Assembly (NCBI GenBank): GCA_036675565.1
Contig: JAKFER010000319.1
Span: 11,657 to 75,656, forward strand
Direction of reading: 5' to 3'
DNA length: 64,000 bases
From: JACCYQ01 sp036675565
GTDB lineage: Bacteria > Bacteroidota > Bacteroidia > Chitinophagales > Chitinophagaceae
Shown: piece after piece, positions 47,106-58,507 of the stretch
Layout: each line of letters opens with the position of its first letter
Position numbering within the stretch: position 1 is the first letter of the stretch
Translations under genes and position numbers: made by a program
The notes under the pieces: model-generated
Told to the model about the DNA's origin: nothing
Seen by the model: the letters and a program-made list of their open reading frames with translations, nothing else
Database searches by the model: none

Positions 47106-47693
47106 ATGTGGCAAATTTTAGAATCAGCAGACAGGTGGTTATTTAAACTGATAAACAGCGGCTTAACAAACGATGCGTTTGATTATATCATGCCTTACCT
47201 GCGTAATTCAAATTACTGGCTACCCTTGTATCTTTTTCTCCTGCTTTTCGTTACCCTGAATTTTGGAAAAAAAGCATGGTGGTGGTGCCTTTTTTTTATT
47301 TGTGTCGTAAGCCTGACCGATATTATTAGCAGTCGTTTTTTTAAATATTATTTTGAAAGGATACGCCCATGTAATGAAATAGACATGATAGACCAGGTAA
47401 GATTATTGGTCCGTTGCCCGAGTGGTTATAGTTTCACATCATCTCATGCCACCAACCATTTTGGCATGGCGGCATTTTTCTTTTTCACATTCCGCCACTT
47501 TTTGAAATACTGGGCCTGGCTCCCATTTGTTTGGGCCTTTTTTGTTGTGTATGCACAAATATATGTGGGCGTACATTACCCTTTTGATATCATAGGTGGC
47601 GCTATCCTTGGAATCTTCATAGCCTGGGTGCTGGCCTCCATTTTTAATAAACGATTTGGATTAATTAACTTAGATAATCAACAAGTAGCCTGA
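47106..47693 (+). CDS. PAP2-superfamily lipid phosphatase
   Basis: A 195-aa inner-membrane phosphatase, likely for undecaprenyl pyrophosphate or phosphatidylglycerol phosphate. It shows the three PAP2 motifs in modified form: KYYFERIRP, PSGYSFTSSHATN (Tyr replaces the usual His of PSGH, but the catalytic His of SSHA is kept) and YVGVHYPFD. I chose the ATG starting MWQILESADRW, because an upstream TTG would lie before the -7 element. Its TGA overlaps the next ATG (TGATG), which indicates translational coupling. Confidence 0.88.
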   Translation: MWQILESADRWLFKLINSGLTNDAFDYIMPYLRNSNYWLPLYLFLLLFVTLNFGKKAWWWCLFFICVVSLTDIISSRFFKYYFERIRPCNEIDMIDQVRLLVRCPSGYSFTSSHATNHFGMAAFFFFTFRHFLKYWAWLPFVWAFFVVYAQIYVGVHYPFDIIGGAILGIFIAWVLASIFNKRFGLINLDNQQVA

Positions 47694-48985
47694 TGGAGAT
47701 CTTTATATTGATCGGTTTGATTTTGTTAAATGGCGTATTCTCAATGTCTGAAATTGCCCTGGTTTCCTCAAGGAAAGCAAGACTTGAAGCACAGGCAAAT
47801 AAAGGAAACAAAAAAGCTAAAGAGGCCCTTCAACTGGCCAATCACCCGGACAAATTCTTTTCAACCGTTCAGATCGGAATTACGCTCATCGGCATTTTAA
47901 CCGGTATATTTTCCGGCAGAAATATGCAGGATGATATGCAGGGCGTGTTTAATCAATGGGCTGTTACAGCGCCATACAGTGATACATTAGCTACAGTCAC
48001 CTTGCTAATCATCATTACCTATTTCACTTTGATTTTTGGGGAACTGGTTCCTAAAAGACTGGGTATGTCCAGGCCGGAAGCCATTTCTAAATTCATGGCG
48101 AAACCCATGAGCGTTTTAAGTTTTATCACATATCCTTTTATCTGGTTATTATCTAAAAGCACTGCATTTATTTCAAAGATATTCAATATTAAATCTGATA
48201 ATTCTGCTGTAACGGAAGAAGAGATCAAAGCCATCATCAGCGAAGGGACTGAACATGGAACCATTGAAGAAGCCGAACAGGAGATCATTGAACGTATTTT
48301 TCATCTCAGCGATCGCAACATTACTTCGATCATGACGCACCGCAGCGATATCATTTGGTTTGAATTAAATGACAATGAAGAAAAGATCAAGGAAAAAATT
48401 GTAAGTGAACCCCATTCCATTTACCCTATTTGTGATGGTGATATTGATGAAGTGAAAGGGGTGGTATCTATCAAAGACCTTTATGTATCCAACGATCTTA
48501 CCTTATTTAAAAACCTGATGAGCCCGGCGTTGTTTGTTCCGGAAAACAATTCAGCTTACCAGGTCCTGGAAAAATTTAAAGAATCGAAAGTGCATTGTTG
48601 TTTTATTGTGGATGAATACGGAAGTCTGCAGGGTATGATCACTTTAAATGATATTCTGGAAGCCATTGTGGGTGATATTCCACAGCCCGATTTTATGGAT
48701 TATGCCATTACTGAAAGAGAAGACGGCAGTTACCTGGTAGATGCGCAATTACCTTTTTACGACTTCCTGACTAAGTTTGAAAAAACAGAATGGATGAATG
48801 AAGGCGAACGCGAATTTGATACGATGGCCGGTTTTATTTTACATGAACTGGAACGCATACCCAAAACGGGTGACAAACTGGAATGGAAAGGTTTCGAATT
48901 TGAAATACTGGATATGGACGGTCACCGGATTGATAAATTGCTGGTCAAAGCCAGCGAAGAGATTAAGGATAATATGGAAGAATGA
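47693..48985 (+). CDS. CNNM/CorC-family transporter (hemolysin-like)
   Basis: The 430-aa protein has a DUF21/CNNM membrane domain with four helices (about 1-150, GVFSMSEIALVSSRKARLE at the start), two CBS domains (about 205-330, IMTHRSDIIWF and CCFIVDEYGSLQGMITLNDILE) and a C-terminal CorC_HlyC domain (about 345-425). Such proteins move magnesium or cobalt, or regulate that movement. Its start overlaps the PAP2 stop by one base. Direct hemolysis is not implied. Confidence 0.93.
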   Translation: MEIFILIGLILLNGVFSMSEIALVSSRKARLEAQANKGNKKAKEALQLANHPDKFFSTVQIGITLIGILTGIFSGRNMQDDMQGVFNQWAVTAPYSDTLATVTLLIIITYFTLIFGELVPKRLGMSRPEAISKFMAKPMSVLSFITYPFIWLLSKSTAFISKIFNIKSDNSAVTEEEIKAIISEGTEHGTIEEAEQEIIERIFHLSDRNITSIMTHRSDIIWFELNDNEEKIKEKIVSEPHSIYPICDGDIDEVKGVVSIKDLYVSNDLTLFKNLMSPALFVPENNSAYQVLEKFKESKVHCCFIVDEYGSLQGMITLNDILEAIVGDIPQPDFMDYAITEREDGSYLVDAQLPFYDFLTKFEKTEWMNEGEREFDTMAGFILHELERIPKTGDKLEWKGFEFEILDMDGHRIDKLLVKASEEIKDNMEE

Positions 48986-49125
48986 GAAAACAATGTGGCA
49001 ATGAAGCAATTTGATAATGTGACAATGAAAATGTAAAATGCAAAATGAAAAAATCAAACTTCTCCCTTTAAAGAACTTTTGACTTTTAAATTTTAATTTT
49101 TGAATTTATTTAAGGCAACTAAGAA
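48986..49125. repeat. Degenerate 8- and 7-bp tandem repeats filling a convergent junction
   Basis: Five contiguous 8-bp units with consensus YAATnTGR run from 48991 to 49030. Three 7-bp units ATGnAAA follow (49031-49051), and four to five 7-bp units of CTTTTGA/ATTTTAA type lie at 49076-49110. Together they occupy most of the space between the stop codons of the CorC and DUF6702 genes. There is no intrinsic terminator. Confidence 0.8.
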
Positions 49126-49656
49126 TTAGAATTTAAAATTTGCCACCTTATCAGGAAAATCAAGTTTTACACTTTTCCGTTTGCCATCCACTATTACATG
49201 CATAATATTGATCTGGTTTTCATTTAAATCGTGCAATAGCGAATTTTTAATACTCAGTTTTTTTATTCCCTCTATTCTTTCCACTTCCAAAAAGCAATAA
49301 ACCGCTTCAGAATCCTGCTCAAATCCCAAATAATTCAATTCGATGGATTTATCATCCACGATCATCATTAGGTGTTTTTTAAAATAATCCTTTATCAGTT
49401 TATCCATTTCCGGCCGGTTCGGGTTTACCAGGTCAACTTTAGTCTTATAAGCATCACCCAGCACCTTTTCAAAATCATCCGTAAACATTTTGGCGGTTAC
49501 TTCAAATACTTTATCATTCTTATTATAATTGATCTCGGTCACTGCCATATAAAATGGATGCATGCCTTCAACAGGCAATTCAACCTTATTTTGCATGGAT
49601 ATAAAAGGAAGCATAAATACCGGGATCAGTAACCACTTAAAAAATGATGAAGCCAT
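49126..49656 (-). CDS. DUF6702 secreted protein
   Basis: A 176-aa protein with a signal sequence (about 1-22), then a beta-rich domain that includes HPFYMAVTEINYN, KMFTDDFEKVL and NQINIMHVIVDG. This matches DUF6702, a Bacteroidota family of unknown function. I chose the ATG at 49656; a GTG two codons upstream also keeps the frame. It is divergent from a HupE/UreJ gene, as in many related genomes by recollection. In fused HupE proteins a domain of this size and place precedes the membrane part, so a functional link is plausible. Confidence 0.8.
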   Translation of the reverse strand: MASSFFKWLLIPVFMLPFISMQNKVELPVEGMHPFYMAVTEINYNKNDKVFEVTAKMFTDDFEKVLGDAYKTKVDLVNPNRPEMDKLIKDYFKKHLMMIVDDKSIELNYLGFEQDSEAVYCFLEVERIEGIKKLSIKNSLLHDLNENQINIMHVIVDGKRKSVKLDFPDKVANFKF

Positions 49657-49757
49657 TAACACAATTTTATTTTATGTTTACAAAAGTCTGATTTATTTTC
49701 AACTCTTCTGGTAGCATTTAGTTAAATAACACAATAGCGCAAAGGAACTGGTTAAGC

Positions 49758-50336
49758 ATGGAGGATTTTAATTTCTATTTAGGCCTGGGATGGGAACATA
49801 TAATGAGTTGGGACGCCCTGGACCATTTGCTGTTTATCGCTGTACTCACCGCCATTTACCTGTTTAAAGACTGGAAACAGTTACTGATCCTGGTAACTGC
49901 ATTTACCATTGGACATTCTCTCACGCTGGCTTTAAGCGTGCTTGATATTATAAGGGTTAACAGCGACTGGGTCGAATTCCTGATTCCCTGTACCATTTTT
50001 TTGACAGCCATATATAACCTCTTTCATACCAAATTCACAGTGCGGTCCGTACGTATCAACTACTTACTGGCACTATTTTTTGGGTTAATACATGGTTTGG
50101 GATTTGCCAACATCATCCGTTTTTCATTAGCTGAAGGGCAAAGCCTGGTTACAGGTCTATTGGGTTTCAATATCGGTTTAGAATTGGGGCAGATCGTTGT
50201 CGTTTTCATTTTACTGCTAGTGAGTCACCTGGTCATCAATATTTTTAAAGCCAGCCGGAGAGATTGGGTCATATTTCTTTCTGCCGCCGTTTTCAGCCTG
50301 GCATTTAAAATGGCTTTAGAAAGAATACCCGTTTAA
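49758..50336 (+). CDS. HupE/UreJ-family membrane protein
   Basis: A 192-aa membrane protein with about six helices. It has the family motif GWEHIMSWDALDHLLFI near the start, the metal-site-like FTIGHSLTLALS near 55-66, and FFGLIHGLGFA near 111-121. Family members are linked to nickel or other metal uptake for hydrogenase and urease, but no such enzyme is in this window. Function here is open. The M1 peptidase follows after 68 bp. Confidence 0.88.
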   Translation: MEDFNFYLGLGWEHIMSWDALDHLLFIAVLTAIYLFKDWKQLLILVTAFTIGHSLTLALSVLDIIRVNSDWVEFLIPCTIFLTAIYNLFHTKFTVRSVRINYLLALFFGLIHGLGFANIIRFSLAEGQSLVTGLLGFNIGLELGQIVVVFILLLVSHLVINIFKASRRDWVIFLSAAVFSLAFKMALERIPV

Positions 50337-50404
50337 TTATTAATAAATTTTCAACTATCAATTAAATAAACAATCACCCCTTTAAAAAGTAAACATCCAT
50401 AAAA

Positions 50405-52774
50405 ATGAAGACAGTCTTATCTTTTTTAATGGCGTTTGCAGGAATGGTACTTACCGTTTCAGCACAAAACACGCAGAACAATCCTGGCTCCAATCATGGA
50501 AATAAGTTTGAACAGCTTGGAACCATTCTGCCCACGCCCAATACTTATCGTACGGCATCTGGTGCTCCCGGCCCGGAATACTGGCAACAGCGCTGCGATT
50601 ATGACATCAAAGCAGAACTGGATGAAAAAAACCTGATGCTGAAGGGTAGCGAAACGCTGACCTATTATAACAACTCGCCCAACACACTCACATTTTTGTG
50701 GCTGCAACTGGACGAGAATGAGCACAGCACAGTGAATAATGCCAATTACCAAACCAGCAATCCAATGCCCAGGCAGGCGTCTGACAGGCAACTGGACAGA
50801 ATGACGGAAGAAGGCGATAATGGTTATGGCTTTAATATTTTAAAAATCACCGATGTTGCCAACAAACCTTTAGCACATACCATCAACAAAACCATGATGC
50901 GTGTTGAACTGCCGGCGCCATTAAAAGCCGGTCAAAAATTTGTGTTCAACATCAGCTGGAACTACAAAATCCCTGATCGTATGAGCATGGGTGGCCGTGG
51001 TGGTTATGAATTCTTCCCGGAAGATGGCAATCATTTGTTTACCATGGCGCAGTGGTACCCACGGTTATGTGTATACGATGATGTAAATGGATGGCAGAAC
51101 AAGCAGTTTACCGGTCGTGGTGAGTTTGCATTAACCTTTGGTAATTTCAAAGTACAGATGACTGTACCTGCTGACCACGTGGTAGGTTCTACCGGTGAAT
51201 GTTTAAACTATACTACCAACCTGACTCCAACACAAAAGGCCCGCTGGCAGAAAGCACAAACGGCGAAGGAGCCGGTTGAGATCGTAACACTGGAAGAAGC
51301 TAAGGCAGCTGAAAAAAAGAAATCAACCCAAAAGAAAACCTGGATATTCAAAGCAGATAATGTACGTGACTTTGCATGGACCAGCAGTCGCAAATATGTT
51401 TGGGATGCCATGCCAGCAATGGTTGAAGGTAAAAAAGTTATGTGTATGAGTTTTTATGGTAAAGAAGCGTATGGCCTTTACCGTCCTTTTTCTACCAAGG
51501 TGATTGCTCACACCCTGAAATCATATTCCAAATTCTCTATACCCTACCCTTACCCGGTAGCACAAAGTGTTGAAGCTGCTAACGGTATGGAATACCCGAT
51601 GATCTGTTTCAACTTCGGACGTACAGAACCCGATGGATCTTACAGCGAAGCAACTAAGAACGGTATGATCGGCGTAATCATTCATGAAGTGGGTCATAAT
51701 TATTTCCCTATGATCGTGAACAGTGATGAACGCCAGTGGACATGGATGGATGAAGGATTGAATACTTTCCTGGAATACCTGACAGAAGAATTATGGGATA
51801 ACAAATTCCCCAGTCGCCGCGGTCCTGCACACTCTATTGTTGATTATATGAAGTTGCCCAAAGACCAGCTGGAGCCCATCATGACCAATTCCGAAAACAT
51901 CATCAATTTTGGTCCTAATGCTTATTCAAAACCAGCCACCGGTTTAAATATTTTACGCGAAACCATCATGGGCCGCGAGTTGTTTGATTATGCTTTTAAA
52001 GAATATGCACGTCGCTGGGCATTCAAACATCCAACGCCAGCAGATTTTTTCAGAACGATGGAAGATGCCAGTGCAGAAGATCTTGACTGGTTTTGGAGAG
52101 GTTGGTTTTACAGTACCGATGTTACCGATATCGCGATCGACAGCGTTAAATATGCAAAGGCCGATACGGATGTTACCATTCCTGAAGCAGGAACAGTAAA
52201 ACGCAATTTGCCCAAACCTTTGCTGAATGATTTTGAAGACATTTCAAAGATCCGCAACCGTACAGATCCAAGCATCAAATTTGAAGTGGAACAGGATAAA
52301 GACCTGCAAGATTTCTATTATCGCTATGCCCGTGGCATGGAACCTTATGACAGTACTGCATACGAAGTTCCACGCACGGTGAATGTAGAAAAAATGACAG
52401 ATGCGGAAGCAAAAGCATATGCCAACAAACATATGTATGAAATTACTTTCAGCAACAAAGGCGGCCTGGTAATGCCGATCATTGTTGAATGGACTTTTAA
52501 AGATGGCTCCAAAGAAGTTGATCGTATACCTGCACAGGTTTGGCGTCACAACGAAAACAAGGTGATCAAAACATTTTTGAAAAACAAAGAAGTTGCCAGC
52601 ATACAACTGGATCCCATGCGTGAAACAGCGGATATCAATACCGATAACAATACCTGGGGCACTATTGCAGCACCTTCACGTTTCCAATTGTTTAAGCAAA
52701 AGCAGGGATCGGCCCGTGGACAATCGCAGGGCATAAACCCCATGCAAAAATCAAATGAGAAGAAAGGATTTTAA
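50405..52774 (+). CDS. M1-family metallopeptidase
   Basis: A 789-aa secreted peptidase. A signal peptide ending VSAQ precedes an N-terminal beta domain and a gluzincin catalytic domain with His427, Glu428 and His431 (HEVGHNYF) and the third zinc ligand Glu450 (WMDEGLNTF), with exact M1 spacing. The usual GxMEN aminopeptidase motif is replaced by ANGMEYPMI near 395-403, as in the Bacteroidota subgroup. The C-terminal part is rich in charged and polar residues. Probably an aminopeptidase of the periplasm or surface. A terminator follows. Confidence 0.92.
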   Translation: MKTVLSFLMAFAGMVLTVSAQNTQNNPGSNHGNKFEQLGTILPTPNTYRTASGAPGPEYWQQRCDYDIKAELDEKNLMLKGSETLTYYNNSPNTLTFLWLQLDENEHSTVNNANYQTSNPMPRQASDRQLDRMTEEGDNGYGFNILKITDVANKPLAHTINKTMMRVELPAPLKAGQKFVFNISWNYKIPDRMSMGGRGGYEFFPEDGNHLFTMAQWYPRLCVYDDVNGWQNKQFTGRGEFALTFGNFKVQMTVPADHVVGSTGECLNYTTNLTPTQKARWQKAQTAKEPVEIVTLEEAKAAEKKKSTQKKTWIFKADNVRDFAWTSSRKYVWDAMPAMVEGKKVMCMSFYGKEAYGLYRPFSTKVIAHTLKSYSKFSIPYPYPVAQSVEAANGMEYPMICFNFGRTEPDGSYSEATKNGMIGVIIHEVGHNYFPMIVNSDERQWTWMDEGLNTFLEYLTEELWDNKFPSRRGPAHSIVDYMKLPKDQLEPIMTNSENIINFGPNAYSKPATGLNILRETIMGRELFDYAFKEYARRWAFKHPTPADFFRTMEDASAEDLDWFWRGWFYSTDVTDIAIDSVKYAKADTDVTIPEAGTVKRNLPKPLLNDFEDISKIRNRTDPSIKFEVEQDKDLQDFYYRYARGMEPYDSTAYEVPRTVNVEKMTDAEAKAYANKHMYEITFSNKGGLVMPIIVEWTFKDGSKEVDRIPAQVWRHNENKVIKTFLKNKEVASIQLDPMRETADINTDNNTWGTIAAPSRFQLFKQKQGSARGQSQGINPMQKSNEKKGF

Positions 52775-53115
52775 TTAAAATATAAGATGATTTAAAAATG
52801 CCACGCTCCGTCGTGGCATTTTTTTTTGCTAACAGACTTACACATGCGAAAATAAAAAATGGTTGATGTTTTGATTTTTGTTTCCGGCGTCCGGATCATT
52901 GGGCATCGGCTGTTGCCACGCTCGGTTCAACGTTCAGTTCGTTATGCATCGGCTAAATAATGAAAACATTGCGTTTTAAATCTCAGTTTAAAATTATAAT
53001 CATTTTAAAAATTTCAATCTGCTTTTTATCTTTAGCCGGATTGGTTTATGGATCCAGGGCTGCAACAATATTGCTAAAATATTGTTCCCTATTTTAATTA
53101 AAAGCGATTTAAACA
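52775..53115. other. 341-bp gap after the M1 gene
   Basis: It begins with a strong terminator. The remainder holds no recognisable gene. A 45-codon frame at 52960-53097 with a hydrophobic core is possible but unsupported. Confidence 0.5.
52794..52828 (+). terminator. Intrinsic terminator after the M1 peptidase
   Basis: A 12-bp stem (52794-52805 with 52812-52823), a 6-nt loop and a run of nine T or more. Confidence 0.92.
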
Positions 53116-53811
53116 ATGAGTATGAAATTTTTAAAGGCTTTGGTTATCATATCAACTTTATTAGTGACGAAATTTTCATTTGCCCAAAAATCTGAAATTG
53201 GAAACTGGTTTATCTATTTCGGAAATCAGCAGATAGACAAAAAATGGAGTTGGTGGAACGAAGTTCAATACCGCAATTATAATTTCGCAGGTGATCTGCA
53301 GCAATTGCTTTTAAGAACCGGTATCAGTTATAACCTAACGGAAAACAACAACAATATTTTATTGGGATATGGCTTTATTAATTCGCAGGGGTATTTGCCA
53401 AATTCTCATGAGAAAACCGGCACCAACGAACACAGGATTTACCAGCAATTCATTACCCGCCAAAATTTTGGCAGTGTATTTATTCAACACCGGTACAGGA
53501 TAGAAGAACGTTTTTTACCCGAAGATTTTCAAATGCGCTTCAGGTATTTTTTGGGATTTAATATCCCGTTCAATAATAAGACAATGACGGAAAAAACAAT
53601 TTATGCATCGGCTTACAATGAAGTTTTTTTAAATGCACAAAATTCCATTTTCGATCGAAACCGGCTTTACGGCGCAATAGGTTATGTGATCAATAAAAAC
53701 TTCCGGACCGAATTGGGTTTTATGGCTCAGACCGTAGAAAATTCCAATCGCAATCAATTTCAAATTGCGCTGTTTAATAATTTGCCATTTAAGAACATAC
53801 AATCAGATTAA
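53116..53811 (+). CDS. DUF2490 family protein, probable outer-membrane beta-barrel
   Basis: A 231-aa protein with a signal peptide ending SFAQ and a body of alternating hydrophobic and aromatic strands: GNWFIYFGNQ, WSWWNEVQYRNYNF, the LLRTGISYNL segment and QHRYRIEERF, all typical of DUF2490. Family members look like small outer-membrane barrels; the role is unknown. A second in-frame ATG (53122) is an equally possible start. No operon partner. Confidence 0.8.
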   Translation: MSMKFLKALVIISTLLVTKFSFAQKSEIGNWFIYFGNQQIDKKWSWWNEVQYRNYNFAGDLQQLLLRTGISYNLTENNNNILLGYGFINSQGYLPNSHEKTGTNEHRIYQQFITRQNFGSVFIQHRYRIEERFLPEDFQMRFRYFLGFNIPFNNKTMTEKTIYASAYNEVFLNAQNSIFDRNRLYGAIGYVINKNFRTELGFMAQTVENSNRNQFQIALFNNLPFKNIQSD

Positions 53812-56270
<2,459 letters not shown>

Positions 56271-56298
56271 AGAACTGAATGGGTTATAATTTTTATAA

Positions 56299-56787
56299 TT
56301 ATTTCCAGGCATTCAGCATTTTTCTTAGCAGGATGATCTGTCCGGTGTGGTAACTGTTATGGTCAGCTAAAACCAATGCTTCCCGTAACAGGGTTTGACC
56401 AGTACCATGAGCCAATGGCTCATACAATTTATTACCTGCAGAATATAGTAAATCAATAAAAGCTTTACGATCTGCTTTTATTTGATCCACACACTGCTCC
56501 CAGTCTTTTTTGGAACCAGGTTTATGTTCTTTCGGCCAGTAATCATCCGGCCATTTTAAATAAACATAATCCGCGTTCCGTGAAAAATCCAGTATATCAA
56601 ATTGTGCAATCCTGGTATGTTCTGCCAACTGCCAGATGCTATATGGAAGATCAGCGGGTCTTTCGCCCAAGATTTCGAAGGGAATACCTTCCAGTGCTTC
56701 ATCAAGGGTTACATGCGCATTTCCCTTATCCAATAAATCTTCTAGATGCTTTACCAGTATCTCTTCCGGTGTTTGTATGGATTGCAT
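56299..56787 (-). CDS. DinB-family protein with intact metal triad
   Basis: A 162-aa four-helix-bundle protein of the DinB/YfiT type. The three metal ligands are visible: His57 (LAEHTRIAQ) and His143 and His147 in LADHNSYHTGQ. Many such proteins are thiol-dependent transferases or hydrolases; the substrate here is unknown. It is convergent with GH97 (28-bp gap) and lies near another DinB-fold gene. Confidence 0.85.
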   Translation of the reverse strand: MQSIQTPEEILVKHLEDLLDKGNAHVTLDEALEGIPFEILGERPADLPYSIWQLAEHTRIAQFDILDFSRNADYVYLKWPDDYWPKEHKPGSKKDWEQCVDQIKADRKAFIDLLYSAGNKLYEPLAHGTGQTLLREALVLADHNSYHTGQIILLRKMLNAWK

Positions 56788-56891
56788 TATAAAGAAATTT
56801 TAAAAGACTTTAAATCTAATCAGAAAAAAAGAACTTCAAAGATCGTTTTCCTGTTTGCACTTCTTTTCATCTATGAATTTTTTACACTTCC

Positions 56892-57320
56892 TTAATTTTC
56901 TTTAATCCGGTTCTTTCTGTTAAATAAAAGATAGTCGACCGAAAATTTTCCACTACCAAATATAAATATTACAAAACACAATAACCAGTAAACAAAAGGC
57001 AGTTGTATCATTACAAATTGATCCTTTATATGCACTACGAAAAGGACAACGATCATTACTATTAGGATAGGTATAATCGTTAGTCTGGTCAAAAAACCAA
57101 TAGCAACAAAAAAGCCACAAAATAACTCTGCAAAAATCACCAGTACCAGGGAAAGTTCAGTGCCAATACCAATCGGATCTCCCATCATAGAAAGCATTTG
57201 CTTATAGGCGCTGATTTTAAGATAACCAACGTACATGAACATTCCTCCAAAAATCAATCGCAATAATAAAATACCAAGATCCGTATGCAAAGACCGATAG
57301 TTAAAAAACAAATTTTTCAT
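56892..57320 (-). CDS. DoxX-family membrane protein
   Basis: A 142-aa inner-membrane protein with four hydrophobic helices. It has the DoxX pattern LLLRLIFGGMFMYVGYLK near 18-35 and GFFVAIGFLTRLTIIPILI near 69-87. DoxX-like proteins occur with thiosulfate or quinone metabolism and with envelope proteins; no specific role can be given. It lies 36 bp after a degenerate DinB gene and is probably in the same transcript. Confidence 0.85.
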   Translation of the reverse strand: MKNLFFNYRSLHTDLGILLLRLIFGGMFMYVGYLKISAYKQMLSMMGDPIGIGTELSLVLVIFAELFCGFFVAIGFLTRLTIIPILIVMIVVLFVVHIKDQFVMIQLPFVYWLLCFVIFIFGSGKFSVDYLLFNRKNRIKEN

Positions 57321-57356
57321 GCAAGGTTATTAAAATGATTAATTAAATATATCATT

Positions 57357-57854
57357 TTACATGTACTTCATGGGATCATATCCAAGCAATCTTCGCCATA
57401 ATGCAATTTGACCGATACAATTTGCTTCGCGGTATGTAATAAAAGTAACCAGTTCATAGATTTTCATTTTCATACCCGGCATCATTTCAAACTCGCTATC
57501 CAGTTTTTGATCAGTTACCTGAATGAAAGTATTCCTGAGTGCAGGTGTTATCCGATCCCAGTCCTTTTTAAATTGACTTAGTGATGGATAAGTAATTTCA
57601 TCCTGAATACCCAGGTTATTATCAAAAAGTGCATGTGCTTCCTGCTTTTCATCCAGGCCTAATAAATCAGCCATTTCAAATCTTTGTTGCACAAGACTTC
57701 CGGTAAGCCATGCAATATGATTTGCTTTTGTTTGCAATCGTTTGTGTGCATCATGATCAGAAATTCCGTCCAGCACATTATGGAAAAAGGTAGTTTGCAT
57801 ATCGTACAATACTACAATAGAAAACATCCGGCTGCTAACTGTATTTGTTTCCAT
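57357..57854 (-). CDS. DinB-fold protein lacking the usual metal ligands
   Basis: From the ATG at 57854 the product is 165 aa. It keeps the DinB helical pattern and one histidine (His46 in KANHIAWLTG), but the second motif reads YREANCIGQIALWR, with Arg142 and Cys146 where ligand histidines stand in the neighbour at 56299-56787. The fold may be kept without the metal, or the metal site may be Cys-based. The frame is open 21 codons upstream but with no better start. Confidence 0.75.
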   Translation of the reverse strand: METNTVSSRMFSIVVLYDMQTTFFHNVLDGISDHDAHKRLQTKANHIAWLTGSLVQQRFEMADLLGLDEKQEAHALFDNNLGIQDEITYPSLSQFKKDWDRITPALRNTFIQVTDQKLDSEFEMMPGMKMKIYELVTFITYREANCIGQIALWRRLLGYDPMKYM

Positions 57855-58075
57855 GATTGATAATTTGAATACAAAATTAATGATCACATAATTTTTATAC
57901 AGGGGCAAAAACGTCAAACCAGGTTATGTATACGACAATTGAGAAAATGAAGAAATTTTGAAGCGTGGTCGGGATTCCCCGAATATAAGGGGGCATATCA
58001 ATTGCAGGCTAAAGTTTACCAAATAATGAATGACAGATAATCAACTTCAATTTATCTAAGTTAAAAGGGAGAATT

Positions 58076-58507
58076 ATGAATAAAGGTGGACCTATTATAG
58101 TGATTGAGGACGATATTGACGACCAGGAAATTTTGAATGAAGTTTTTAAGGAACTGAATTATCCCAACCCGGTTTTATTTTTCGATAACGGTGAAGCTGC
58201 ACTGGAACATTTAACAGCAACCAACGTGCAGCCTTTCCTGATTTTATCCGATATCAATTTACCTAAGTTGGACGGATTTAAACTCAGGGACCAGATTCAC
58301 AATAATGAACAATTGAAATTGAAATGCATCCCCTATTTATTTTTTACAACCTCTATTGATCAGAAAAGTATGATTGACGCCTATTCAAAATCAATCCAGG
58401 GCTTTTTTATAAAGCCTGTTACGTATGAAGATCTGTTAAGGGTGATGAGAAATATTGTTGAATACTGGAAAGATTGTCAATCACCCAATTTAATGACTAC
58501 ACAGTAA
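58076..58507 (+). CDS. Single-domain response regulator
   Basis: A 143-aa receiver with no output domain, of the Rcp1/CheY-like kind common with phytochrome or PAS kinases. It has the acid pair Glu11-Asp12-Asp13, phospho-acceptor Asp59 (ILSDINLPKLDG), the Thr/Ser switch in FFTTS and the conserved Lys in GFFIKPV. A purine-rich AAAAGGGAG precedes the ATG. No kinase is adjacent; the NIT kinase 24 kb away is one candidate partner. Its stop codon abuts that of the convergent gene. Confidence 0.92.
   Translation: MNKGGPIIVIEDDIDDQEILNEVFKELNYPNPVLFFDNGEAALEHLTATNVQPFLILSDINLPKLDGFKLRDQIHNNEQLKLKCIPYLFFTTSIDQKSMIDAYSKSIQGFFIKPVTYEDLLRVMRNIVEYWKDCQSPNLMTTQ

Noticed and set aside
52960..53097. 45-codon frame with a hydrophobic core before DUF2490
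   Set aside because: It could be a small membrane peptide, but composition is that of surrounding A/T-rich DNA and nothing else supports it.
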